From: Opitutaceae bacterium
GTDB taxonomy: Bacteria; Verrucomicrobiota; Verrucomicrobiia; Opitutales; Opitutaceae
Direction: 5' to 3'
Length of the DNA stretch: 52,233 bases
NCBI GenBank assembly: GCA_017988885.1
Contig: JAGNQV010000002.1
Coordinates: 1 to 52,233, forward strand
Numbering within the stretch: position 1 is the stretch's first letter; every line of letters begins with the position of its first letter. Made by a program: the position numbers and the translations under genes. Positions 34,719 through 43,162 of the stretch are shown here, in pieces. The notes beneath the pieces were generated by a model that worked only from the letters and a program-made list of their open reading frames with translations, searched no databases and had not been told where the DNA came from.

Positions 34719-35870
34719 ATGTCACCGCCTGCGCAAAACCTGCCGCCCGTCACCGTGCTCTGCGGCTTCCTCGGGGCAGGCAAGACGACGCTGTTGCGGC
34801 ACCTGCTCGGTCAGGCCGCAGGGAAAAAATGGGCGGCAATCGTGAATGACGTGGCGGCGCTCAACATTGATGCGCAGTTGGTGGCCGAGGCGGGAGCGGG
34901 CAAGGTGATCGGGCTGGGCAACGGCTGTGTGTGCTGTTCGGTGCGGGACGAACTGGCCGAGACGATCGCGGAGCTCGCGGCGACGGGCAGTTACGACCAC
35001 ATTTTCGTGGAGACGACCGGCGTGGCGGAACCGCGGGCGATTGCCAATTTGTTCATCCGGAGGAATGCCTTTGGGCGCAATCTGGCGGCTTTTGCCCAGT
35101 TGCAGGCGTTGGTCACCGTGGTTGATGCACCCGCTTTTCTGGCCCAGTGGGCGGCCAGACCGGCGGAGCCGCCGCCGGGCAGGATCAAGGCGCCGCTGGA
35201 ATTGATGGTCGAGCAGGTGGAGACGGCGGACGTGCTCGTGCTCAATAAATGCGACGGCGTGGACGCAGCGGGGCTGGCGCGATTGGAAGGGATACTGCGC
35301 GGCTTGAATGCCCGCGCGGAAATTTTTCGCACGGAGCAGGGTCAGTTGCCGGCCGAGGTGTTGTTGGATCGGCGGCGATTCGATGCGCAGGAAACCCTGC
35401 GGGCGGCGCGTTGGATTCAGGTGCTGGGCGGTGGAGCGGCGCGCCCGGCGGTCTCACCCTACCTCGAAGCGGGCCAGCGGCCCGCGCTCCCACATGAGCA
35501 GGATTACGGCATCACCAGTTTCGTGTATGAGGCGCGGCGGCCGTTTGCGCAGGAAAAATTCCTAGGGATGTTGCGGGCAGGTCTGCCGCCGGAGCTGTTG
35601 CGGGCGAAGGGATTTCTTTGGCTGCAGGAGCGGCCGGACGACATCGGTTTTTTATCCATCGCCGGAGGGCAGGTGCGGCACGATTTTATTGGCACGTGGG
35701 TGGCGGCATTGCGGGAACGCGGGGTGATTACCGCGGCGGAAATTCCGGAAGCGGCGCGGACCAAATGGCAGGAGCCGCACGGTGACCGCCGGCAGGAACT
35801 GGTTTTTATCGGTGCCGGTATGGATGAACCGGCGCTGCGCGCGGCATTGGATGGCGCACTATTGGCGTAA
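34719..35870 (+). CDS. COG0523/CobW-family GTPase metallochaperone
   Basis: 383 residues. G3E-family GTPase: Walker A GFLGAGKTT (residues 16-24), the metal-binding motif GNGCVCCSV with Cys70, Cys72 and Cys73, the Walker B region HIFVETTGVAEP, and the base-recognition NKCD in VLVLNKCDGVD. The C-terminal half is the CobW_C domain (YGITSFVYEARRPF; FLWLQERPDDIGFLSIAGG). Such proteins insert or traffic zinc, cobalt or nickel; the metal here is unknown, and no Zur-type operator was seen. Start at ATG 34719. In several bacterial groups a WD40 gene lies beside this GTPase; here a WD40 gene occurs about 11 kb away across the island. Confidence 0.9.
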   Translation: MSPPAQNLPPVTVLCGFLGAGKTTLLRHLLGQAAGKKWAAIVNDVAALNIDAQLVAEAGAGKVIGLGNGCVCCSVRDELAETIAELAATGSYDHIFVETTGVAEPRAIANLFIRRNAFGRNLAAFAQLQALVTVVDAPAFLAQWAARPAEPPPGRIKAPLELMVEQVETADVLVLNKCDGVDAAGLARLEGILRGLNARAEIFRTEQGQLPAEVLLDRRRFDAQETLRAARWIQVLGGGAARPAVSPYLEAGQRPALPHEQDYGITSFVYEARRPFAQEKFLGMLRAGLPPELLRAKGFLWLQERPDDIGFLSIAGGQVRHDFIGTWVAALRERGVITAAEIPEAARTKWQEPHGDRRQELVFIGAGMDEPALRAALDGALLA

Positions 35871-35964
35871 AAATCAGGAATTGGCCACGGAGACGCGGGG
35901 GTGGATTTTTTGGATCCAGCGGTTTACGCAGTTAAAGTTTGAATTCTGGATCTTGAACTTGGGT

Positions 35965-36189
35965 TCAATCACCGAGCAATCGCTCATAGGGGCATCCCAG
36001 CGCCTTCCTGATTCGCCGCAATGTGGAAATCAGGATGGTGATCTGGCCGGCCTCGATTTTCTGGATCACACGCGGGGATAAGTCGGCCAGTTCGGCCAGT
36101 TTTTCCTGGGTCAGGCACGCAGCCTTACGCTCCGTCCGAATATTCTCCCCAACCGTTTTCAGCCATTTGTCAGTTCCCTTCTTATGCAC
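35965..36189 (-). CDS. Small XRE-family helix-turn-helix repressor
   Basis: 74 residues, a single Cro/CI-type HTH domain: TVGENIRTERKAACLTQEKL then LAELADLSPRVIQKIEAGQI and STLRRIRKALGCPYERLL. The start is GTG at 36189; an in-frame stop lies two codons upstream and no ATG is available. It is divergent from the island operon. Its own start codon overlaps the first of two 17 bp dyads, and a TAAAAT box lies between the dyads on its strand, the layout of an autorepressed gene that also controls its neighbour. Confidence 0.85.
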   Translation of the reverse strand: MHKKGTDKWLKTVGENIRTERKAACLTQEKLAELADLSPRVIQKIEAGQITILISTLRRIRKALGCPYERLLGD

Positions 36190-36204
36190 GACTCATTAGG
36201 TCGT
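36188..36204. promoter_or_regulatory. Operator O1, 17 bp dyad at the XRE gene start
   Basis: ACGACTCATTAGGTCGT, with arms ACGAC and GTCGT. It matches O2 at 12 of 17 positions. It covers the XRE start codon and, given the TAAAAT box at 36206-36211 on the minus strand, the likely transcription start. Confidence 0.55.
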
Positions 36205-36222
36205 ATTTTAAGTTTGACCAAC

Positions 36223-36239
36223 ACGACCCGACGGGTCGT
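36223..36239. promoter_or_regulatory. Operator O2, perfect 17 bp palindrome
   Basis: ACGACCCGACGGGTCGT is perfectly symmetrical around its central A. It lies 35 bp centre to centre from O1, upstream of the -10 candidate of the XRE gene, and overlaps the region where a plus-strand promoter (TTGACC at 36215-36220) would be. It is the stronger of the two candidate repressor sites. Confidence 0.6.
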
Positions 36240-36306
36240 TTTTAGTTGCGTCATCGCTCCTGAAATTCTGTTTGCCTTTGCTCTTACCCCTGTGCCGATT
36301 TGTTAT

Positions 36307-37053
36307 GTGAAGTCTCCCCGCTTCCAAATCTTGCTGTCTGTGGCGATGGTGTGTGCATGGAACCCGGCGACAGTGGTGGCGCAGACGCTGTCGGATGGAA
36401 CGGTGCTGCGGGTGCAAGCGACCCGGCAACTCAAGGTAGGGAAGGACACGCTGATCTACAACCGGGTGGCGCGGCCGGTTGTGCCACCTTCGCCGCCGGC
36501 AACTGTCATGGAAGTGGTATCGGCGCCCGATGAGGCGGAAGCCAAGCTGCGGCAGGTGTTTCTCAGCCTGACAGCCTACGTCTATGATGGAGTTACCGAA
36601 TTGGTCTGGATCGAGCCGGAGAGCGAAGGTGAACGGGTGCACCGGGCGTTGAGCAATGTGGATTTCAACCACTTTCCGATGCAGTTCGACTATCGCACCG
36701 GGGACACGCACTACGCGGTCACGGTGATGACGTTTAATTTCGGCGCTGGCTTGCCCGCGGATTTGACGCGAACCGGAGCACACGCGGCCGTCTTGGCGGC
36801 ATTGCGCGGGAAGCCCGGCTATGACTTCGTGGAAGTGACGGACGGCGGTGCGGCGATGAGTGCCACCGACTTCGAACTGCTCGATGTGTTGCACGCCTAT
36901 TACGCGGTGAACCGGGTGCAGATGGCTGCGGTGGCGGAGCAGCAAGCGCAGCGAGCGACGGCCGAAGCGCAAAAGTTGCAGGAAGAGGCGCTCAAACCGA
37001 AGACGATCACGGTCAGCTACTGGCGGGAAGAAGCCCCCACGGCTGCGCCATGA
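36307..37053 (+). CDS. Secreted protein of unknown fold, first gene of the island operon
   Basis: 248 residues from GTG at 36307, which gives a good signal peptide (KSPRFQILLSVAMVCAWNPA then TVVAQ). The frame is open from an ATG at 36184, but that start would place both operators inside the coding region and bury the signal peptide. The mature part has a beta-rich N-terminal half (DGTVLRVQATRQLKVGKDTL), a middle of mixed structure (FDYRTGDTHYAVTVMTFNFG) and a helical Gln/Ala/Glu-rich C-terminal end. I recognise no family. It overlaps the next gene by four bases (ATGA). Confidence 0.7.
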   Translation: MKSPRFQILLSVAMVCAWNPATVVAQTLSDGTVLRVQATRQLKVGKDTLIYNRVARPVVPPSPPATVMEVVSAPDEAEAKLRQVFLSLTAYVYDGVTELVWIEPESEGERVHRALSNVDFNHFPMQFDYRTGDTHYAVTVMTFNFGAGLPADLTRTGAHAAVLAALRGKPGYDFVEVTDGGAAMSATDFELLDVLHAYYAVNRVQMAAVAEQQAQRATAEAQKLQEEALKPKTITVSYWREEAPTAAP

Positions 37054-37997
37054 TCAAGCGCATCATTTGCCGGATGGTTTTGTTCGGGAGCATTTTGTCC
37101 ATCATGGCCGTGGGCCAGACGGCAACCGATGATCCGGAGCCCGGACTGCGGGCCGAGGTGCATCCGACGATTGCCGATTCATACCTGCTGTCGTGGTGGG
37201 GCAAGAGCGGGCACACCTATTTTCTCCAGCATTCCACCGACCTGACGGCTTGGACGAATCTGGATTTGATGGAAACGGGTGAAGACGCAGTGATGAGCTA
37301 TGGGTTCACCAGCACGGCGGTGGCCGATTTCTGGCGGGTGAGTTGGATCGATGAGGCTCCCGTCGATCCGGATAACGCGGATTTTGACGGCGACGGCCTG
37401 ACCAATGCCGAGGAACTGGCGACGACGCTTACCGATCCGCTCAAGCGCGACACGGATGGCGACGGGCTGCCCGATGGCTGGGAAATCATGCATGGGTTTG
37501 ATCCGCTCATCGCCGCTACGAGTGAAGAACTGGCCGGGGATGGCGACAGCGACGGCCTCAACCTTTTGCAGGAGAGCCAGGCTGACACCGATCCCACGGA
37601 GCTCGACACGGATGGCGATGGCATGCCGGACGGCTGGGAAGTGCTCCATGACCTGAACCCCGTGGCCAACGCGGACGCTGCGGCAGATGATGACGACGAC
37701 GGCGTCAGCAATTTGCAGGAGTTCCTGAACGGCACCGATCCACGCGACTACTTCGACGGTGACCTGCGGCTGACCGCACAAAACTCCGGGCGGCCGGGCG
37801 AGGACGACGTGCTCGTCGTCGACGTGAAGCAGGACGATGGCGCGCCGTGGGTTAATGCCCCGGTCACGTTCCGGGTGGCTGCGGGTGAACGGCGGATCTC
37901 CGCCACGCTCGGTGGGCCGACCTATGCGGACAGCGTGCTGGTGCACACGGATGCCAACGGCCAGGCCAGGGTTTATCTCGAACCGCTCGCCCCATGA
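37050..37997 (+). CDS. Secreted calcium-repeat (thrombospondin type 3-like) protein with Ig-like end
   Basis: 315 residues. Signal peptide (MIKRIICRMVLFGSILSIMA), then a small beta domain with HTYFLQHSTDLTAWTNLD, a motif common in secreted Verrucomicrobia proteins. Residues about 105-235 carry thrombospondin-type calcium repeats: DFDGDGLTNAEE, DTDGDGLPDGWE, GDGDSDGLNLLQE, DTDGDGMPDGWE and DDDDDGVSNLQE. The last 75 residues resemble a bacterial Ig-like (Big_1) domain that ends abruptly at VYLEPLAP. Similar N-termini head much longer surface proteins, so this could be a shortened derivative. It overlaps both neighbours by four bases. Confidence 0.8.
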   Translation: MIKRIICRMVLFGSILSIMAVGQTATDDPEPGLRAEVHPTIADSYLLSWWGKSGHTYFLQHSTDLTAWTNLDLMETGEDAVMSYGFTSTAVADFWRVSWIDEAPVDPDNADFDGDGLTNAEELATTLTDPLKRDTDGDGLPDGWEIMHGFDPLIAATSEELAGDGDSDGLNLLQESQADTDPTELDTDGDGMPDGWEVLHDLNPVANADAAADDDDDGVSNLQEFLNGTDPRDYFDGDLRLTAQNSGRPGEDDVLVVDVKQDDGAPWVNAPVTFRVAAGERRISATLGGPTYADSVLVHTDANGQARVYLEPLAP

Positions 37998-40726
37998 CGT
38001 TGACCTCCCTACTGGGCCGTCTGGCTGTCGTTGGCCTGCTAGTGAACGCCATCCCCGCGATGGGCGCGGGGCGCGGCCGCGTGGTGGTCGATGCCGGCCA
38101 AGGCGGGATCGAGTTCTCGTTTCCCGCCCAGTCCGGCTTTTCGAGCTACGCGGTGGTGGCCTTGCCCGCAGGTTATCTGCCTCTGGCGCTGGCCGAGGGC
38201 GGTGTGGTGTTGGCCGAGGATCAATCCACCGGCGAAAAGAAACGTTGGATCAATGGGACCTTTTATACGGTGCCCCTGCCACCGGCGGAAGGAGGTGCGG
38301 TGACCTCACTCATGAACCGCCGCGGCGAGGTGCTGATCGATTACGTTTCTGGCGACCATACGATCAATGCTCTGGTCACGCGGAATAACCTTTTGCGGCC
38401 CATTGCATCCGGCCCCTACCACGAGGATAGCATCTCGGCCATTTCCAACCGCTTTGCGGTGGGCACCAGCCAGACCGGTGAAGGGACTTATTTTGACGAG
38501 GACCACCAGGAGGACTTGCCCTATGCGAGTTTTTCCGGGGCCCTTTGGAATTTGGCGAAAACCCCGTCAGCGGTCGGCGGCTCCTTTGGCCATAACAGTC
38601 ACATTCCCGTCGTGCCGTATGCGGTGAACGACAACGGCGATTACCTCGCGGATCACTACGACAATCAGGGCAACTGGCTCTACACTTCGCTTAACGGGCA
38701 GGAGCTCGATTTCGGGGTCTTTGGGCTGAACAACCACGGCGCGCTCCTGTGCGAGCGCCAGATCTCCGGCGGCGCATGGCGTTTCGGCCTTTGGGACGGC
38801 GCGGACTTTTTTCCCGTGGGTGATACCGCCGACTGGCCCATGGCATTAAACGACAGTGGCGACCTCCTCATTGACCAGTCGGACGACAAGGAGATGCTCT
38901 GGCGCTTTGACCTGGATGGCGCCGGGCAAGCGACTTACACGGGGGTGGACTTGGAAGCCGCGGCGGGGAGAAGTTTTGACGCTTCGGTGCAGATCGCCAA
39001 CGATGGGATCATCCTCATGAATGCCAGCACCACCGGTGAACAACCCCAGCCCTACCTGCTGGTGCCGGCCGGACTGGCGGTGGATGCCGACCGCGACGGG
39101 GTGATCCAAGGTGCGGCCGGTGACACCACTTCGGCAGAGGCACCCTTCAGGTTTTGGGTCAATGATGATGATGACGCCATAACCGGTTCGTCTGATTCGG
39201 ATCGGATTCCAAGGCAGTCGCAGGACTGGACGGATCATAGGATCGAATGCGAAAGAGACTTGGAGGATTTTGCCCGACTTCAGATTTATACACAGGGACT
39301 CAATGAGGCGTTTAAAAACGGCGACCTTCATTTGGGCCTCAAATGGACCAATACAACGGGCACACCGGCTATTCAGATTTTTAGGAACCGCGAAACCGAT
39401 GGCGGCACCGGCTACCTGAACACAGCAAATAATCCCAACCTGCCACAGCAGCTCGTTCAATGGGCGGTCGTCGATGCAAGGACTGAATCGCAGGGACCAA
39501 TCGCAGGCCAACGCACTATCGAGGGCAGCGGCGTGTTTATTCTCCCGAGTTCATTGTTTGCCAATCTTACGGATGCTCAACCGAAGACCCATTTGCTCTT
39601 TGAAGGCTGCAAGCCGGGCAAAGGTCAGCTCAAGCTCGTGATACTGAAAAAGGAGGGAGCGAATTACACCGAGATCGGCGAAGGTCCGGGCGTCTGGCTG
39701 GATCTGAAAAGCATCAAGTCGATGTATGAAGGACCGGGCACCACGTTTGAACAGCCTGCAGGGGAGACGTCGCAAGGCATTGTTTTCGTGCATGGCTGGA
39801 ACATGTCGCCGGAAGGCTCCGTCAACTTTGCCGAGACGATGTTCAAGCGGCTATGGCATCGCGGCTTCAAGGGCCGTTTTGTCAGCCTGCGCTGGAACAC
39901 GAATTACTCCGACGCATTCGATAACGTGCCGTTAATCGGTGAAGCGGTGGAAGGATACTTGGCGGACTACAACGGCAGCGAGCGCGTTGCCTGGCAGTCA
40001 GGTGCTATCGTAAAAGCCGCCGTTGACGGTCTCCCGTCGGGTTATTCGCGCAACATCGTCGCGCACAGCATGGGGAATATCATCGCTGGTTCAGCCCTGC
40101 TTGCCGGGGTCACCTTCGACAATTACGTGCTCATGCAGGCCGCCGTGCCGGCGAGCTGCTACGACGAGCGGGCACTCTTGCAACAGGCCGAACGGCCCTC
40201 GCCCGAAACCTACGCAGGCTTCCGGCCCACGTTTTGGGAGGCAGGTGTCTCGCCGGATGACGATCCTGTGCCTGAGACGAGGGCGCTGTCGTATCGCGGA
40301 CGCTTGAGTGCCAGTGTTGGTAATCTGGTCAGCTTCTATCTGCCGGATGACCACGCCACCACCTACGCGTGGGAATTTAACAACGATCAGACCAAGCCGG
40401 TGGGTGGCTACGGATACACGCGGGGCGCTCCTGTTGTCCTGGGATCGCAACGTGCGATCTGGCGGCAGATCGGCACTGGGCTATCGGCTTTTCAGGACAG
40501 CCTGACAGATCCGTTCGTGGCGATGCCCTTTGTCTGTCGCTCGTGGAGCAAGGTCGTCGGTGCGGACAGCCGCACGGCGGGCGTGATTCAGAGTTCTTTT
40601 AATTTAAACTCCTCGCCCCTATTTTTTGATACGGAGCACAGCGCACAGTTTAACCGCAGCATTCAAGTCTTGAGGCCATTCTACGATGAGCTTCTCCGCC
40701 GGCTAGGAATGGAGCCTACACCATGA
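37994..40726 (+). CDS. Large secreted alpha/beta hydrolase with N-terminal HAF-like repeats
   Basis: 910 residues with a signal peptide (LGRLAVVGLLVNAIPAMGA). Residues about 100-370 hold HAF-like repeats (SLMNRRGEVLIDY, YAVNDNGDYLAD, GLNNHGALLCE, ALNDSGDLLID, QIANDGIILMN). A DADRDGVIQ calcium-type loop and FRFWVNDDDD follow. A middle domain (RDLEDFARLQIYTQGLNEAF; KGQLKLVILKKEGANYTEIG) leads into an alpha/beta-hydrolase: FVHGWNM oxyanion region, nucleophile Ser692 in AHSMGNI, and by comparison with the second copy Asp785 (FYLPDD) and His882 (HSAQF). Likely a lipase or esterase acting outside the cytoplasm; the substrate is unknown. ATGA overlaps link it to the genes on both sides. Confidence 0.82.
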   Translation: MTLTSLLGRLAVVGLLVNAIPAMGAGRGRVVVDAGQGGIEFSFPAQSGFSSYAVVALPAGYLPLALAEGGVVLAEDQSTGEKKRWINGTFYTVPLPPAEGGAVTSLMNRRGEVLIDYVSGDHTINALVTRNNLLRPIASGPYHEDSISAISNRFAVGTSQTGEGTYFDEDHQEDLPYASFSGALWNLAKTPSAVGGSFGHNSHIPVVPYAVNDNGDYLADHYDNQGNWLYTSLNGQELDFGVFGLNNHGALLCERQISGGAWRFGLWDGADFFPVGDTADWPMALNDSGDLLIDQSDDKEMLWRFDLDGAGQATYTGVDLEAAAGRSFDASVQIANDGIILMNASTTGEQPQPYLLVPAGLAVDADRDGVIQGAAGDTTSAEAPFRFWVNDDDDAITGSSDSDRIPRQSQDWTDHRIECERDLEDFARLQIYTQGLNEAFKNGDLHLGLKWTNTTGTPAIQIFRNRETDGGTGYLNTANNPNLPQQLVQWAVVDARTESQGPIAGQRTIEGSGVFILPSSLFANLTDAQPKTHLLFEGCKPGKGQLKLVILKKEGANYTEIGEGPGVWLDLKSIKSMYEGPGTTFEQPAGETSQGIVFVHGWNMSPEGSVNFAETMFKRLWHRGFKGRFVSLRWNTNYSDAFDNVPLIGEAVEGYLADYNGSERVAWQSGAIVKAAVDGLPSGYSRNIVAHSMGNIIAGSALLAGVTFDNYVLMQAAVPASCYDERALLQQAERPSPETYAGFRPTFWEAGVSPDDDPVPETRALSYRGRLSASVGNLVSFYLPDDHATTYAWEFNNDQTKPVGGYGYTRGAPVVLGSQRAIWRQIGTGLSAFQDSLTDPFVAMPFVCRSWSKVVGADSRTAGVIQSSFNLNSSPLFFDTEHSAQFNRSIQVLRPFYDELLRRLGMEPTP

Positions 40727-41766
40727 ACCGAAAACGCGCTTTCATTGTTTTGGTCGTGCTCCTGTTAGTCGTCCTTGTCGGGCTGTGGAAATGGCCACGG
40801 TCTCAACCGACGCAATCGACACAGGATTCGGTTTCACCACAGCAGCCAGCAACGCCTGCGGTTTCGGCAACCAGTTCAGCGCAGGAGTCCACTCGGGGAG
40901 TAGTCATTCCTGATTTGCCGGGTGCGAATCTGACGCCTGAAGACAAAACGAAGATTGGTAAGATCGTGGAGGTTTTCAGTGCCCCCATCGATTTTTGGGG
41001 AAAGGTAATCGATCAGCACGGTGATCCTGTTCCCGGTGCAAAGGTTCACTACTCAGCTGCCGATAAATATTTTAAGGACGGCAGTAAGTATGAGGGAATT
41101 AGCGATGAACAGGGGCTTTTTTCCATCAACAATATCAAAGGCGCGGGCCTCTACGTCCGCGTCGCGAAAGAAGGATATTATCATGTAGACGATCAATCGG
41201 CGCGCAGCTTCGGGTATGGGATGCCAACCGGTGGAGCGCCGCCTTCAAAAGCGAATCCGGCGATCTTGGTGCTTCATAAAATGGGCGAGACGGAGCCAAT
41301 GATTAAGTCGGTGGGCACTGTGCGACTGCCGCGCGACGGCACGCCGACAGAAATCACCCTGCGCAAGGAACGTCCGGTTGCGGTCGGCAGTGCGCGGGGC
41401 GATTTGCGGGTCGAGGTTTGGACCGACGACGCCAACAAGGACGAACATCGGCGATACGACTGGCGCTGTCGTGTCACTATTCCCGGAGGTGGTCTTTTCG
41501 AGCGGACAGGCCCATTTGATTTTGCCGCCCCCGCAGACGGCTACTCCTCGGTGTTTGAACAAGCAATGCCGAGGTCAGGTTCTCGGTGGACGAACAATCT
41601 CAAGAAAGAGTTTTTCGTGAAATTATCGGACGGGTGCTTTGCGCGCGTGCGTTTCGAGTTGGCCGCAGGTGGCGATCACTTCGTCTACTTGGAAAGCTTC
41701 CTCAATCCGAAGCCTGGCAGTCGCAACCTCGAGTTTGATCCGAAGCTGAACACGTCCAAGCCGTGA
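40723..41766 (+). CDS. Membrane-anchored partner protein with carboxypeptidase-regulatory-like domain (paralogue 1)
   Basis: 347 residues. A single N-terminal transmembrane anchor (AFIVLVVLLLVVLVGLW), a Pro/Ser/Thr/Gln-rich linker of about 50 residues, then a carboxypeptidase-regulatory-like (CNA-B type) beta domain: FWGKVIDQHGDPVPGAKVHY and GLFSINNIKGAGLYVRVAKE. The C-terminal domain ends with PGSRNLEFDPKLNTSKP, shared with the two paralogues at 44850 and 45978. Its start overlaps the hydrolase stop, so it is a stoichiometric partner in expression. An anchored chaperone or an immunity protein for the hydrolase are both reasonable; neither is shown. Confidence 0.75.
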   Translation: MNRKRAFIVLVVLLLVVLVGLWKWPRSQPTQSTQDSVSPQQPATPAVSATSSAQESTRGVVIPDLPGANLTPEDKTKIGKIVEVFSAPIDFWGKVIDQHGDPVPGAKVHYSAADKYFKDGSKYEGISDEQGLFSINNIKGAGLYVRVAKEGYYHVDDQSARSFGYGMPTGGAPPSKANPAILVLHKMGETEPMIKSVGTVRLPRDGTPTEITLRKERPVAVGSARGDLRVEVWTDDANKDEHRRYDWRCRVTIPGGGLFERTGPFDFAAPADGYSSVFEQAMPRSGSRWTNNLKKEFFVKLSDGCFARVRFELAAGGDHFVYLESFLNPKPGSRNLEFDPKLNTSKP

Positions 41767-41770
41767 CGCT

Positions 41771-41824
41771 CGCGTTGCTCGTTTGAAAGTGAGCGGCTCG
41801 CGTGCGCTCGCGAGCAACAACGCG
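41771..41824. repeat. Inverted repeat at the left edge of the recombinase module
   Basis: CGCGTTGCTCG (41771-41781) pairs with CGAGCAACAACGCG (41811-41824), which has three extra bases, across a 29-base GC-rich loop. It begins five bases after the stop of the anchored partner gene, where the composition changes sharply. A further stem, CTCCAC/GTGGAG, lies at 41894-41919. The stretch 41767-41919 encodes nothing I can support. Confidence 0.4.
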
Positions 41825-41895
41825 GAACCAAGCGGCACGTCGCGCGCCAGTTCTGCGCCGAGCCTCCGAGCTGTCACGCGCCCTGCTTCCTCCCT

Positions 41896-41912
41896 CCACT
41901 TCGTTCCGGTCC
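41896..41912. repeat. Left copy of a 17 bp direct repeat flanking the recombinase genes
   Basis: CCACTTCGTTCCGGTCC. It matches CCACATCGTTCCTTTCC at 43106-43122 at 14 of 17 positions in the same orientation. The pair brackets both recombinase reading frames and may be recombination-site remnants, though three mismatches and pyrimidine-rich content make chance possible. Confidence 0.3.
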
Positions 41913-41919
41913 GGTGGAG

Positions 41920-42097
41920 CGCGAGCGCGCACGCGTGGCGGCACACCTGCGCCACGCACCTGATGCGCGCCGGCGCGGCCGTCGTCTACGTGCAACACCT
42001 GCTCGGGCACCGCTCGCTCAAGACGACGCAGATTTACACCCGCGTCAGCATCGCCGACGTGAGCGCCACGGTGCGCGCTTCGCACCCGCGCGCATGA
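41920..42097 (+). pseudogene. C-terminal relic of a tyrosine recombinase
   Basis: From about 41920 the frame encodes only the last part of an integrase: WRHTCATHLMRAGAAVVYVQ then LLGHRSLKTTQIYTRVS, containing the H/R box, the second active-site histidine and the nucleophilic tyrosine. The catalytic N-terminal part with the first arginine is missing. At DNA level TGGCGGCACACCTGCGC is shared with the intact recombinase downstream. Its TGA overlaps the ATG of that gene, so the ancestor was a tandem of coupled recombinases. Upstream sequence in this frame is low-complexity and unlike an integrase. Confidence 0.75.
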
Positions 42098-43047
42098 GCG
42101 CCGACACGCCCAAGCCGAACGAGTGGGCGGTGCTCGCGCACCGCCAGCGGCAAACGCTACTCGTGCGCGGCTACTCCGTGCGCACGCTCGCGACCGTCGC
42201 GACCTACGCGCGACGCTGGCAGGAGTTTTGCGCCGACGTGAAACTCGACGCGCCGGGCGCGGTTAGGGCCGAGCACGTCGCGGCGTTCCAAAAATGGCTC
42301 TGGCACCGGCCCACGGCACGCGGCGCGGTGCGCGGCATCGCCGGGCAAAACAACGTGCTCGCGTGGGTGAAAGGTTTTTTCGGCTGGTTGCAGGCCGAGG
42401 GCGTCTTAACCCGCAACCCGGCCGCGTCCGCCCTCTACGCGAAGCAGCCCGACCCTCTGCCCAAGGATGTGCTCACGCAGGCCGAGGCGGTCGCGATCCT
42501 CGCCGCGCCCGACGTGGCCACGCCTGCGGGCCAGCGCGACCGGACGATTTTGGAGACGATGTATGCGACCGGCCTGCGCCGCGCCGAGGTGCGCGCGCTC
42601 GGCACGGCCGACGTCGATCTCGAGGCCGAGGTCGTGATCGTGCGCCAGGGCAAAGGCGGCAAGGGCCGCGTCGTGCCACTCACGCGCACGGCCTGCGCGT
42701 GTCTGGAAACCTACCTGCGTGAGACCCGGCCCGCGCTGCTCGCCGGGCAGGACTCGCCCCGGCTCTTCGTCTCGCCGGTCAACCATCCCGGCGACGGCTT
42801 TTGCCTCGGTTATCACGCCCTCTCGAATCTGGTCCGCCGTTACGCGCAGGCGGCCGGGGTCAAAAAGAAAGTCACGCCGCACCTGTGGCGGCACACCTGC
42901 GCGACGCATCTTTTGCAGAACCGCGCGAACGTCCGCCACGTCCAGGAAATGCTCGGCCACAAGAGCCTCGCCACGACCGAGCGTTACCTGCGCCTGACGA
43001 TTACCGACCTCAAGGACGCGCACCGTCGCCACCATCCGCGCGGGTAA
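42094..43047 (+). CDS. Tyrosine recombinase (XerC/D-like integrase)
   Basis: 317 residues. N-terminal SAM-like core-binding domain (VRTLATVATYARRWQEFCAD), then the catalytic domain with the full set of residues: Arg162 (TGLRRAE), a lysine in GKGGKGR (187-190), His263 and Arg266 (HLWRHTC), His289 (LGHKS) and Tyr298 (ERYLRL). It therefore looks active. The ATG at 42094 overlaps the stop of the recombinase relic. Very high GC sets it apart from the hydrolase-module genes on either side. It is not XerC or XerD by context, since it sits in the middle of the island operon. No excisionase or att site is obvious. Confidence 0.92.
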   Translation: MSADTPKPNEWAVLAHRQRQTLLVRGYSVRTLATVATYARRWQEFCADVKLDAPGAVRAEHVAAFQKWLWHRPTARGAVRGIAGQNNVLAWVKGFFGWLQAEGVLTRNPAASALYAKQPDPLPKDVLTQAEAVAILAAPDVATPAGQRDRTILETMYATGLRRAEVRALGTADVDLEAEVVIVRQGKGGKGRVVPLTRTACACLETYLRETRPALLAGQDSPRLFVSPVNHPGDGFCLGYHALSNLVRRYAQAAGVKKKVTPHLWRHTCATHLLQNRANVRHVQEMLGHKSLATTERYLRLTITDLKDAHRRHHPRG

Positions 43048-43105
43048 AACCGGGGTTGCGGCCGACGGGGTCGGACGCTTGCATGAACGCGCTTGGTTGC
43101 CTTCC

Positions 43106-43122
43106 CCACATCGTTCCTTTCC
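43106..43122. repeat. Right copy of the 17 bp direct repeat flanking the recombinase genes
   Basis: CCACATCGTTCCTTTCC, 14 of 17 identical to 41896-41912. It lies between the recombinase stop and the point (about 43163) where similarity to the first hydrolase resumes. Confidence 0.3.
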
Positions 43123-43162
43123 AGCCGTCGCCGAACCTCACGGCGGGAGGAAAAAGGGCATA

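Noticed and set aside
36020..36035. AATGTGGAAATCAGGA, an exact 16-base match to the left end of the GxxExxY cassette, within the XRE gene
   Set aside because: It lies in ordinary HTH coding sequence with sensible codons, has no partner repeat nearby, and no cassette is present; probably coincidence, though worth including in a genome-wide repeat search.
36184..36306. Using the ATG at 36184 for the first island-operon gene
   Set aside because: It would put both operators inside the coding region and add 41 residues before a convincing signal peptide; the GTG at 36307 is preferred.
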